Positions 29,479 through 38,104 of a stretch of 64,000 bases of DNA are shown here, piece after piece. The DNA lies in NCBI RefSeq assembly GCF_003434305.1, contig NZ_QKKX01000057.1, positions 1 to 64,000 on the forward strand, written 5' to 3'. Position numbers and translations under genes: made by a program. Every line of letters begins with the position of its first letter. Within the stretch, counting starts at the first letter, position 1. The stretch comes from Micromonospora sp. MW-13 (GTDB lineage: Bacteria; Actinomycetota; Actinomycetes; Mycobacteriales; Micromonosporaceae). The notes under the pieces were generated by a model. The model did not search any database. It saw nothing but the letters and a program-made list of their open reading frames with translations, and had not been told where the DNA came from.

Positions 29479-29714
29479 ACCGGAAGGCATACCAGCCGTT
29501 GAGCGGCACCCACGCCAGGGCCCTAGACCTCCTGATCGAAGCGCTCCCGCCCGACTTCGCGATCGCCCTGGGTGAAGCCCGCCGCCCGCTCCACTCGGGC
29601 CGCCCCTTGATCGTCTGCTGGTCACCGGCGCGACACGCCGGGCGGGACGCCGGTACGCGACAGGTGCTCTCCGTGGTCGCCGAGATCGTTGCGGTATTTC
29701 GCACTGCACAGTAG
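29451..29714 (+). CDS. short hypothetical ORF starting inside a repeat arm
   Basis: The 87-residue ORF has strongly GC-biased third positions over most of its length (THARALDLLIEALPPDFAIAL, residues 20-40), which supports coding. However, its first nine codons lie in the right arm of the inverted-repeat element. Either the element inserted at or created the start, or the true start is further in (for example near residue 20). No domain is recognised. It ends 10 nt before padR. Confidence 0.4.
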   Translation: MSYPTQLHRHRKAYQPLSGTHARALDLLIEALPPDFAIALGEARRPLHSGRPLIVCWSPARHAGRDAGTRQVLSVVAEIVAVFRTAQ

Positions 29715-29725
29715 TGTGCAGTGCG
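29700..29725. promoter_or_regulatory. PadR-type operator overlapping the padR -10 box
   Basis: A perfect 11-bp inverted repeat (CGCACTGCACA / TGTGCAGTGCG) with a 4-nt spacer covers the TAGTGT -10 box (29712-29717) and reaches the first base of the GTG at 29725, 7 nt after the box. Binding here would block transcription, as expected for autorepression. Confidence 0.75.
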
Positions 29726-30057
29726 TGGATACCACGCAGCTGTTGAAGGGCGTGCTGGATCTCGCGGTCCTGGCCGTGCTCCGGGAGGAGGACGGTTACG
29801 GTTACGACATCCTGCGCCGCCTGCGGGAGGCCGGCCTGGGCGAGGTCGGCGACGCCTCGGTCTACGGCACGCTGCGGCGGCTCTTCGCCGCCGGCCTGCT
29901 GACCACCTACGTCGTGCCGAGCGAGTCCGGCCCGCACCGCAAGTACTACTCGCTGAACGCGGCCGGCCGGGACCAGTTGACCCGCTCCGGCAAACTCTGG
30001 CGCTCGTTCGCCACCACCATGGACACACTGCTCGACGATCGGGGGGTGACGGCATGA
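29725..30057 (+). CDS. PadR-family transcriptional regulator
   Basis: The 110-residue protein is a short PadR (subfamily 2) repressor with the winged-helix core LLKGVLDLAVLAVLREEDGYGYD (residues 6-28 as a span). The ASVYGTLRRLFAAGLL recognition region, the wing PSESGPHRKYYSLNAAG and a C-terminal dimerisation helix follow. It overlaps the HAAS membrane gene downstream (ATGA). PadR/HAAS pairs typically respond to envelope stress or antibiotics; the ligand is unknown. The operator covers its own promoter. Confidence 0.93.
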   Translation: MDTTQLLKGVLDLAVLAVLREEDGYGYDILRRLREAGLGEVGDASVYGTLRRLFAAGLLTTYVVPSESGPHRKYYSLNAAGRDQLTRSGKLWRSFATTMDTLLDDRGVTA

Positions 30058-31094
30058 CCGTCATGGAGCAGGAGATCGTGGACTACGTGACGCGGGTCCG
30101 GGCGGCGCTGGCCGACCTGCCGCCGACGGTCCGGGACGAGCTGACCGAGGACCTGGCCGAGCACCTGGCCGAGGTGGCCGCCGAGGGCGACGGCCCACTG
30201 GCCGACCGGCTGGGCACGCCCGAGGCGTACGCGGCGGAGCTGCGGGCGGCGGCCGGCGCGGGGGGCCCGGCCGCCGCCCGCAACCTGGACCAGCGGGCCG
30301 CCGCCGTCGCTTCCTGGCTCCGCGCCCGGCTGCGCGCGACCGACCTGCGGATCGGCCCGATCCTCGGGTACGCCGCGGCGAGCGAGTACCTGCGGCTGCT
30401 CCGCCCCGCCTGGTGGATCCTGCGCGGGTACCTGGCCGCCATGCTGATCACGGTGATCACCACGGGCGCGCCGTTCGGGCTGCTGCCCCGGCTGGGCGGC
30501 AGCTCGCTCGCCGCGCTGCTGCTGCTCGCCGTCTGCGTGGTGGCCTCGGTGTGGCTGGGCAGGCGCACCCCCACGCTGGGGCGCTGGCCCCGGATCGCGG
30601 TGGGCGCCGGCACCGCGGTCCTCGCCGTCTTCGCGTTCGCCGGCTTCGTCGACGCGGACGACCGGCTCGGCTGGAACGAGTCCGGCTACGAGCCCACCTC
30701 GGTGCAGGTGCCGTACGTGCGCGACGTCTTCGTCTACGACAGCGAGGGACGGCTGGTGGAGAACGCCCGCCTGTTCGACCAGGACGGCAACCCGATCCGG
30801 CTCGGGTACCGGGAGTGCGTGCGCGAGAGGCTGCCCGAGGGGACGAAGACGTTGGTGCCCGCGTACCCGTACTGCCCGGAGCACGCGCCGTTCCGGACCG
30901 GGCCGGTCGGGCCGGTCCCGTCGTCCGGCCCGCCGACCGTGGGGCCGGTCCCGTCGTCCGCCGTGCCGACCGAGGGCCCGACCCCGCCCGGTACGCCGAC
31001 GGTCGGGCCGACTCCATCGCCGGCGGCGACCATCGACCCGCTGCCCGCCCCCGGCGGGCCGGTTCCGACCGCGTCGCCCACGACCACCTCCTGA
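30054..31094 (+). CDS. HAAS-domain membrane protein with Pro/Thr-rich tail
   Basis: The 346-residue protein has an N-terminal HAAS signalling domain (MEQEIVDYVTRVRAALADLPP, then VRDELTEDLAEHLAEV, LGTPEAYAAELRAAA) and a linker. Four hydrophobic segments lie near residues 125-143, 150-165, 168-182 and 190-208. An external domain (YEPTSVQVPYVRDVFVYDSEG...LFDQDGNPIRLGYRECV) follows, then a tail of GPVP/PTVGP repeats. It forms a pair with PadR. HAAS domains are known partners of PadR-type regulation. The role of the external domain is unknown. Confidence 0.82.
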   Translation: MTVMEQEIVDYVTRVRAALADLPPTVRDELTEDLAEHLAEVAAEGDGPLADRLGTPEAYAAELRAAAGAGGPAAARNLDQRAAAVASWLRARLRATDLRIGPILGYAAASEYLRLLRPAWWILRGYLAAMLITVITTGAPFGLLPRLGGSSLAALLLLAVCVVASVWLGRRTPTLGRWPRIAVGAGTAVLAVFAFAGFVDADDRLGWNESGYEPTSVQVPYVRDVFVYDSEGRLVENARLFDQDGNPIRLGYRECVRERLPEGTKTLVPAYPYCPEHAPFRTGPVGPVPSSGPPTVGPVPSSAVPTEGPTPPGTPTVGPTPSPAATIDPLPAPGGPVPTASPTTTS

Positions 31095-31110
31095 TCCGCC
31101 TTTACCCGCC

Positions 31111-31150
31111 ACGCGTCGGGGTGTCCGGGCCGCCGGACGCCCCGACGCGT
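31111..31150 (+). terminator. strong hairpin after the HAAS gene
   Basis: An 18-bp stem (31111-31128 with 31133-31150) has one G-T wobble and a GCCG loop, 16 nt after the stop codon. Confidence 0.75.
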
Positions 31151-31274
31151 TCGTCCGTGACCGAGGTGAACCGGGGGTGGAAATTGACTGAACGGACGAG
31201 CCGAACGGGACAGCGTCTCTCGATGTTGATCGCTACGGTGTCGTCTGCTCATCCACCCCTCGGAAGGAACCTCA

Positions 31275-31979
31275 GTGCCAGAGCAGGTCGCACCGCCCGC
31301 CAACCCGCCGTCCGAGGACGCGCCGCGACCCGCCGACCCGCCGGCCGACCGCACGGCGGAGCCGCCGGCCGTCGCCGGTGAGCCGTCCGCGGGGGAACCG
31401 GCCGGGAAGCCTGCCGCGCCGCCGGCCGCCGCCGCCGAGCCCGCCGCCGACGAGCCCGCCGCCGCCGAGCCCGCTGCCGCCGCGCAGCCGGAAGCCGCCG
31501 CGTCGGCCCCGGCCGGGCTGCCGGGCGACGCCGCACCGGCCGCCGCCGGGCTGCCGGAACAGCGGGCGGAGGAGCCGGAGGCGAAGCGGTCCGCCGGCCG
31601 CAAGGTGCTCGGTGTGGTCGGCGCGCTGCTCGCCATCGGGGTGGTCGCGGCGCTCAAGTTCGGCCTCGGCACCGCCGTGGCCGCCGCGTTCGACAAGGAC
31701 GGCACCGCCGACGCGAAGGCGGGCGACTGCCTCGCCGAGCTGCCCGACGTGGCCGAGGGCGAGCGCAAGGACGCCAGCGGCGCCGAGGTGGTCGCGTGCA
31801 CGTCGACCGAGGCCGTGTACACCGTGGTGGGTCGGGTGGACGGCCAGACCGAGGCCCAGGCGCGGACGGGGAAGGCCTGTGAGCCGTTCCTCCAGCCGGG
31901 CCAGGAGGGCTACTTCTTCTACAACATCAAGCCGGGCAGCACCGGCTACCTGCTCTGCCTGACCAGGAAGGCGGCCTGA
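31275..31979 (+). CDS. LppU/SCO3897-family membrane-anchored protein
   Basis: The 234-residue protein has a disordered Pro/Ala/Glu-rich N-terminus (1-108), one membrane helix (about 111-133, RKVLGVVGALLAIGVVAAL) and an external domain. That domain contains KAGDCLAELP, VVACTSTEAVYTVVGRVDGQTEAQA, CEPFLQPGQEGYFFYNIKPGSTGYLLCLTRK. The four cysteines and the YFFYN..GS.GYLLCL ending match the LppU/SCO3897 family of actinobacterial envelope proteins of unknown function. The GTG start follows GGAAGGA. It stands alone between two hairpins. Confidence 0.82.
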   Translation: MPEQVAPPANPPSEDAPRPADPPADRTAEPPAVAGEPSAGEPAGKPAAPPAAAAEPAADEPAAAEPAAAAQPEAAASAPAGLPGDAAPAAAGLPEQRAEEPEAKRSAGRKVLGVVGALLAIGVVAALKFGLGTAVAAAFDKDGTADAKAGDCLAELPDVAEGERKDASGAEVVACTSTEAVYTVVGRVDGQTEAQARTGKACEPFLQPGQEGYFFYNIKPGSTGYLLCLTRKAA

Positions 31980-31997
31980 CCGGGCCGGTACGACGTG

Positions 31998-32024
31998 CCG
32001 GGCCCGGACCCGAAACGGGCCCGG
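31998..32024 (+). terminator. hairpin after the LppU-like gene
   Basis: CCGGGCCCG (31998-32006) pairs perfectly with CGGGCCCGG (32016-32024) around a 9-nt loop, 19 nt past the stop. Confidence 0.6.
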
Positions 32025-32257
32025 TGCCGGCGGCGACGGCGGCGCGCGGAACCGCGCCGCCGTCGGCGTACCGGAGACAGCGGGCGGGGCTGCCGGGGAG
32101 ACAGCCTTCGGCATACCAGCTGTCACCGGTGGGGGAACAGGAGGTGAATGCCACTGTTCCGGCGTCTTCCCGGCGGCGGTCGCGGCGTGGCAGGCTACCG
32201 GCACGTAGGAACACCCTGCGACCAGCCAACGTTGACTGACCGCTAGGAGGACGGCCG

Positions 32258-32944
32258 ATGGGCGAGATGGTGAGCTTCGCCAGCGACGGGGGGACGAGCG
32301 AGGGGTATCTCGCGATACCCTCCACCGGTGCGGCCAGCCCGTCGGTCATCGTCATCCAGGACTGGTGGGGCCTCGTGCCCCACATCCGGTCGGTCGTGGA
32401 CCGGTTCGCCGAGGCGGGCTTCGTCGCCCTCGCCCCGGACTTCCGGCACGGCCTGCCGGCCAGCCGGCCCAGTGAGCCTCGGCACATGTTGAACAGCGCG
32501 CAGCTGGACGAGGCGTCGGCGGAGATCGCCGTGGCGGCGGAGTACCTGGCCGGGCGGCCCGAGGTCGCCGGCAAGTCCGGCTGCGCCGGGTTCTGCGCCG
32601 GTGCCAGCCTGGCCCTCTGGGCGGCCACCCGGTCCGAGCGGATCGTGGCCACCGCCGCCTTCTACCCCCGGCTGCCCTGGGACGGGATGAGCCCGCAGTG
32701 GAACGGGTACGCGGGCAAGGCCGCCGTCATCCACTGCTCGGAGGCCGACGGCACCTCCACCGCGGACGGTGTGCAGACCGTCCGTCGGGCCGTCGAGACG
32801 GCCGGCGGTAGCTGCCAGACGTACGACTACCCGGGCACCGCGCACGCGTTCTTCAACGAGGACCGGCCGGAGAACTTCGACCAGCGGGCCGCCGCCACCG
32901 CCTGGGCCCGCACCCTCGAACTGTTCCGGGCGAAGCTTGGCTGA
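32258..32944 (+). CDS. dienelactone hydrolase family protein
   Basis: The 228-residue alpha/beta hydrolase has a DLH-type triad: C113 in GFCAGAS, D164 in SEADGTS and H196 in GTAHAFFN. The N-terminus shows the usual [10 protein letters not shown] and IVIQDWWGL segments. Classical DLH opens dienelactone rings in aromatic degradation, but no such pathway genes are nearby, so the substrate is unknown. A clear AGGAGG precedes the ATG. The following uracil-DNA glycosylase gene overlaps its stop. Confidence 0.9.
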   Translation: MGEMVSFASDGGTSEGYLAIPSTGAASPSVIVIQDWWGLVPHIRSVVDRFAEAGFVALAPDFRHGLPASRPSEPRHMLNSAQLDEASAEIAVAAEYLAGRPEVAGKSGCAGFCAGASLALWAATRSERIVATAAFYPRLPWDGMSPQWNGYAGKAAVIHCSEADGTSTADGVQTVRRAVETAGGSCQTYDYPGTAHAFFNEDRPENFDQRAAATAWARTLELFRAKLG

Positions 32945-33677
32945 GACCCGTACCCCGGACGAGGTGGTCGCGCGCGCCGCGCGGGCGACCGACCTCGCCG
33001 ACCTCGACGGCGCGGTCAGCGACTGCTTCGCCTGCCCGCGCCTGGTCGACTGGCGGGAGAAGGTCGCCCGGACGAGACGGGCGGCCTTCCGCGACCAGCG
33101 GTACTGGGGGCGGCCCGTGCCCGGCTTCGGCGCGGCCGACGCCCGGCTCGCGATCCTCGGCCTGGCCCCCGCCGCGCACGGCGGGAACCGCACCGGGCGG
33201 ATCTTCACCGGGGACCGTTCCGGCGACGTGCTCTTCGCCGCGCTGCACCGGGCGGGCCTGGCCAACCAGCCGACCAGCGTCGCCGCCGACGACGGGCTCG
33301 CCCTGCGCGACACCCGGATCTTCGCCGCCGTGCGCTGCGCGCCGCCGGACAACAAGCCCACCCCGGCCGAGCGGGACACCTGCGCGCCGTGGCTGCACCG
33401 CGAGGTCGCGCTGATCAGACCCACCCTGCGCGTCGTGGTCGCGCTGGGCGCGTTCGCCTGGGCCGCGTGGTGGCCGGCGTTGCGCGAGGTGTACGGGGTC
33501 CGCCCGCCCAGCCCGCGACCGGCGTTCGGCCATGGGGCACACTGGTCCGGCACGACCGCACCGGCGCTGCTCGGCTGTTACCACGTCAGCCAGCAGAACA
33601 CCTTCACCGGGCGGTTGACGCCGGGGATGCTGGACGACGTGTTCGCCCGGGCGAAGCAGTTGGCCGGAGTGGACTGA
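32937..33677 (+). CDS. udgB: family 5 uracil-DNA glycosylase (UdgB-type)
   Basis: The 246-residue base-excision-repair enzyme removes uracil and related bases from DNA. Iron-sulfur cysteines are seen at C30 and C33 ([11 protein letters not shown]), with more in [12 protein letters not shown] and ERDTCAPWL. The active-site loop is [14 protein letters not shown] and the DNA-binding motif [12 protein letters not shown]. Together with the [14 protein letters not shown] stretch these mark family 5. The start is ambiguous: TTG 32937 overlaps the upstream stop, while GTG 32964 would shorten it by nine residues. Confidence 0.92.
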   Translation: MAETRTPDEVVARAARATDLADLDGAVSDCFACPRLVDWREKVARTRRAAFRDQRYWGRPVPGFGAADARLAILGLAPAAHGGNRTGRIFTGDRSGDVLFAALHRAGLANQPTSVAADDGLALRDTRIFAAVRCAPPDNKPTPAERDTCAPWLHREVALIRPTLRVVVALGAFAWAAWWPALREVYGVRPPSPRPAFGHGAHWSGTTAPALLGCYHVSQQNTFTGRLTPGMLDDVFARAKQLAGVD

Positions 33678-33695
33678 CGGCGTGGGACGGTGGCG

Positions 33696-34445
33696 ATGGA
33701 CCTCAGCGTGCTGCGCAGGTGGTGGCCGGTCGGCGCGGTGACCGTCCTGCTCGCCGTCGCCGCGCTGGCCGCCGGCCACTCGTCGCTCGGCGCCAGCCGC
33801 ATCCCGCCCGCCGCCGACAACATCCCGTACGTGCCGGAGTACCCGTCGGTGGCCCCGCCGCCCTCGATCCCGGCCGAGCCGCGCGACGCCGGGGAGGCCA
33901 CCCGCGCGCACCTCCCCGAGTGGCTCGGCACCGTCGCCGTCGCGCTGCTCGGGCTGGCGATCGCCGTCGCCCTCGGCTACCTGGCCTGGACGCTGGCGCG
34001 CGGGGTGGCCCGGCGCACCACCCGGGCGCTGCCGTCCAGCCGGGCCCGGCGCACCGCCGAGGGCACCGCCCGCGAGGTGGTCGCCGCCCTCGACGCCGGC
34101 CTCGTCGAGCTGGACGACGCCGACGTCGATCCGCGTACCGCCGTGATCGCCTGCTGGGTCCGCCTGGAGGAGGCCGCCGCCGCGGCCGGGGTGGACCGGC
34201 GGACCGGCGACACCCCCACCGACCTGGTGACCCGGCTGCTGCGCGGCGACCCCGACGCCGGGGTGCCGGCGATCGTCAGCGCCGACGTGCTGGCCGAGTT
34301 CGCCCACGTCTACCGCGAGGCCCGGTACGCCACCCGCCCGGTCGACGAACGCACCCGCGACCAGGCCCGGGCGGCGCTGCGCCGGCTGCGCGGCGAGCTG
34401 ACGGCGGTGGCCGCCGGGGCGCCGGTCGAGGGGGCCCCGGCGTGA
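33696..34445 (+). CDS. DUF4129 domain membrane protein
   Basis: The 249-residue protein has two membrane helices (about 10-27 and 75-100) and a C-terminal cytoplasmic DUF4129 domain with IACWVRLEEAAAAAGV, TPTDLVTRLL and FAHVYREARYATRPVDERTRDQARAALRRL. DUF4129 proteins are usual members of MoxR/DUF58 operons. GTG 33690 is two codons upstream; ATG 33696 is better placed after GGGACGG. Its stop overlaps the next start (GTGA). Confidence 0.88.
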   Translation: MDLSVLRRWWPVGAVTVLLAVAALAAGHSSLGASRIPPAADNIPYVPEYPSVAPPPSIPAEPRDAGEATRAHLPEWLGTVAVALLGLAIAVALGYLAWTLARGVARRTTRALPSSRARRTAEGTAREVVAALDAGLVELDDADVDPRTAVIACWVRLEEAAAAAGVDRRTGDTPTDLVTRLLRGDPDAGVPAIVSADVLAEFAHVYREARYATRPVDERTRDQARAALRRLRGELTAVAAGAPVEGAPA

Positions 34446-35022
34446 GCACCAGCATCGACGACCTGCTCGCCTTCGAGGAGGAGCCGGCGCCGCAGGCCCA
34501 GGCCACCCGGGGCGGCCGGGTCAGGGGCGGGTTGAAGGCCGTCGCGGTGACCGGGGCGCTCACCGCGGTCGTGGTCGCCGGGCTGCGCACGGTCGGCCTC
34601 CAGGTCTCGCTGGCGGTCGTCGTCGCCGGGGTGGTCGCGCTGCTCGCCGTCCGCCGGGTCACCGCCGCGCTCGCCCCGCCGCCCCCGCCCCGGGGCGGGG
34701 CCCGCGCGCCCGCCGGCGAGGAGGACGGCCACTACCACTGGGCGGCCCGGGACGCGCTGCGCGCCGCGATCAACGGCTGGGAACGGCCGCTGGACTGGTC
34801 GTCGGGCCGGCCGGAGCGGTTCGCCGAACGGATCCTGCCCCGACTCGGCGAGCTGGCCGACGAGCGGCTGCGCCAGCGGCACGGCGTGACCCGCGAGTCC
34901 GACCCGGCCCGTGCCCGCGCCCTGCTCGGGGAGCGGCTCTCGACGTTCCTGGACACCCCACCCCGCCGCACCCCGTCGTCGCGCGACCTCGCGGCGATCG
35001 TCGCCGAACTGGAGAAGATCTG

Positions 35023-35023
<1 letters not shown>
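34442..35023 (+). CDS. membrane protein of the MoxR cluster
   Basis: The 193-residue protein has two adjacent helices (about 33-50 and 54-74), a Pro-rich link, and a helical C-terminus (HYHWAARDALRAAINGWERPLDW, span 97-119, then FAERILPRLGELADERLRQRHG and DPARARALLGERLSTFLD). No domain name is recognised, but proteins of this size and topology occupy this operon slot in related actinomycetes. It overlaps both neighbours, so it is co-translated with DUF4129 and MoxR. Confidence 0.8.
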
Positions 35024-36030
<1,007 letters not shown>

Positions 36031-36035
36031 CGGCC

Positions 36036-37403
36036 GTGCCCACCGACGAGGGCCAGCAACCGGCGGCGGGCTGGGCGCCCACCCGGGCGCTCGGCCGGGC
36101 GGTGCTGCTCACCGGCCTGCTGCTGATCGCCGGGGTGCTGCTGGGCCGGGTCGACCTGGTGGTGCTGGCCGCGCCGTTCGCGCTCGGCACCGCGTACGCG
36201 CTGCGCCGCCGGCCGACCGCCGGGCCGCAGGTGTGGGTCGCCGCCGACGAGGGTCACCTGGTCGAGGGCGGCGAGTTCACCGGCACGGTCACCGTCGGCA
36301 ACCCGGACACCGTCGGGTACGACGTGGCCGTGGTCCGTACCCGCGTCTCGCCCTGGCTGCCGGTGGATCGGGCCCGGGTCGGCGGGGCCCGGGTCGACCT
36401 GTCCCGCAGCGGCGTGGACCGGCCCTTCGTCACCGTTGTGGACACCGGCACGGCCGTCGACCTGGAGCTGACCGGGAAGGCGCGGCGCTGGGGCCGGCAC
36501 CCGGTCGGCCCGGCCGGGGCCCGGGTCGCCGCCGCCGGCGGGCTGCTGGTCTCCCGGGCGGCGGTCACCGAGCCGGCCCGGGTGCGGGTGTACCCGAGGA
36601 CGGAACCGTTCGAGGCGGTGGAGGCGATGCCCCGGGCCGCCGGACTGGTCGGCGCGCACCACTCCCGCCGCCCCGGCGAGGGCGGCGAGCTGGCCGGCGT
36701 GCGGGTCTTCGGCCCCGGCGACCGGCTGCGCCGCATCGACTGGCGGGTCTCGCTGCGGGCCCGGCAGCTGCACGTGGCGGCCACCCTGTCGGACCGGGAC
36801 GCCGAGGTGGTGGTCCTGCTCGACGTGCTCGCCGAGGCGGGCCGCTCCGGTGGCGTCGGCGGGACCGCCTCGGTACTCGACACCACGGTCCGGGCCGCCG
36901 CCGCGATCGGCGAGCACTACCTGCACCGCGGCGACCGGGTGGCGATGCTGGAGTACGGGCCGGCGGCCCGCCGGCTGCGCCCCGCCACCGGTCGCCGGCA
37001 GTACCTGACGGTGCTGGAGTGGCTGCTCGACGTGCGGGCCGAGTCGTCCCCGCACGAGCCGTACGACCAGGTCTTCGGCCCGCAACTGCTCTCCTCGGAC
37101 GCGCTGGTGGTGGTGCTCACCCCGCTGCTGGACGAGCGGTCCGCCCAGATGTTGGCCCGACTGGCCCGGTCCGGGCGGTTCGTGGTGGCCGTGGACACGC
37201 TGCCGGCCGACCTCGCGCCGCCCGGCCGGCAGGGCTGGGCCGAGGTGGCCTTCCGGCTGTGGCGGCTGGACCGGGACACCATGATCGGCCAGCTTCGCGA
37301 GCACGGCGTGCCGGTGGTCCGCTGGGCCGGCGCGGGCAGCCTGGACCAGGTGCTGCGGGACGTGGCCCGGCTGGCCACCGCTCCCCGGGTGGGTGCCCGG
37401 TGA
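36036..37403 (+). CDS. DUF58 domain protein
   Basis: The 455-residue protein has two N-terminal helices (about 24-41 and 43-58), a beta-rich domain, and a DUF58/vWA-like C-terminal half. The hallmark sequence is AGLVGAHHSRRPGEGGELAGVRVF and GDRLRRIDWRVSLRARQLHVA, followed by DAEVVVLLDVLAEAG, the MIDAS-like region. It is the natural partner of MoxR. GTG 36036 is chosen as the first standard start after the MoxR stop; a CTG at 36027 would overlap moxR. Confidence 0.9.
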   Translation: MPTDEGQQPAAGWAPTRALGRAVLLTGLLLIAGVLLGRVDLVVLAAPFALGTAYALRRRPTAGPQVWVAADEGHLVEGGEFTGTVTVGNPDTVGYDVAVVRTRVSPWLPVDRARVGGARVDLSRSGVDRPFVTVVDTGTAVDLELTGKARRWGRHPVGPAGARVAAAGGLLVSRAAVTEPARVRVYPRTEPFEAVEAMPRAAGLVGAHHSRRPGEGGELAGVRVFGPGDRLRRIDWRVSLRARQLHVAATLSDRDAEVVVLLDVLAEAGRSGGVGGTASVLDTTVRAAAAIGEHYLHRGDRVAMLEYGPAARRLRPATGRRQYLTVLEWLLDVRAESSPHEPYDQVFGPQLLSSDALVVVLTPLLDERSAQMLARLARSGRFVVAVDTLPADLAPPGRQGWAEVAFRLWRLDRDTMIGQLREHGVPVVRWAGAGSLDQVLRDVARLATAPRVGAR

Positions 37404-37431
37404 CGGCCACGGGGACGAAGGGGCGGAATCG

Positions 37432-38001
37432 GTGAACCCGGTCGAGGTGGTGACGGAACGCGTCCGGGCGGTGCGTTCGGCGGTGGTCCGGGTGAGCCCG
37501 GCGCCGCTGCTGGTCCGCGCCGGGATCTTCGGCACGGTGCTGGCCGGCCTGCTGCTGGCGTACCCGGTGCAGGTCCTCACCGGTCGGCCGCTGGCCGCCC
37601 TCGCGGTGGTGGCGCTGCTGCCGGCGATCGCGCCGCGCCGCCTCTGGCCGACCTTCGCCGCCCTGGTCACGGTGGGCGGGTGGCTGCTGGCCACCGAGGG
37701 GTACGACCGGCCGATCGCGCTGTGGCGGCTGCTGGCCGTGGCGGTGGCGCTCTACCTGGCCCACTCGCTGTGCGCGCTGGCCGCGCTGCTGCCGTACGAC
37801 GCGGTGGTGGACCCGGAGCTGGTCGTGCGCTGGCTCACCCGGGCCGGCGGAGTGCTGCTCGCCTCGGCGGCGCTCGGGGTGCTCCTCGTCGAGGTGTCCG
37901 GCCTCGGCGCGGACCGCGGCTTCCTCGCCGCGACGGTCGTGGGGCTGCTGGGCGCGGTGGCGCTCAGCGCGCTGCTGGGGTGGCTGTGGCGTCGCAGATA
38001 G
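37432..38001 (+). CDS. small integral membrane protein of the MoxR cluster
   Basis: The 189-residue protein has about five membrane segments: residues 25-44, 50-65, 69-85, 95-125 and 140-185 (the last possibly two). It contains DRPIALWRLLAVAVALYLAHS and the end LLGWLWRRR. No named domain is seen. It follows DUF58 by 28 nt and ends the cluster, and no terminator hairpin is obvious after it. Confidence 0.8.
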   Translation: MNPVEVVTERVRAVRSAVVRVSPAPLLVRAGIFGTVLAGLLLAYPVQVLTGRPLAALAVVALLPAIAPRRLWPTFAALVTVGGWLLATEGYDRPIALWRLLAVAVALYLAHSLCALAALLPYDAVVDPELVVRWLTRAGGVLLASAALGVLLVEVSGLGADRGFLAATVVGLLGAVALSALLGWLWRRR

Positions 38002-38104
38002 CGGGACGTTAGAGGTACGTCGCGCAGGTCACAGGTGTTGTGCTCGGTCACAGAAGGGGGTCTCGGACGGGATTAGCCGAGCCGCCCGGGGAAAGATAGA
38101 TGAC

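Noticed and set aside
28267-29714. Functional integrative element
   Set aside because: No integrase, replication or transfer gene and no duplicated attachment site is visible; only small genes and an HTH protein remain.
31980-32257. Extra small gene before the dienelactone hydrolase
   Set aside because: Apart from the hairpin at 31998-32024 I see only unsupported short frames without ribosome sites.
38027-38052. Rex-like operator upstream of ndh (TGTG...TCACA words)
   Set aside because: The half-site spacing and bases do not fit the usual TGTGA-N6-TCACA pattern; only two GGTCACA direct words are certain.
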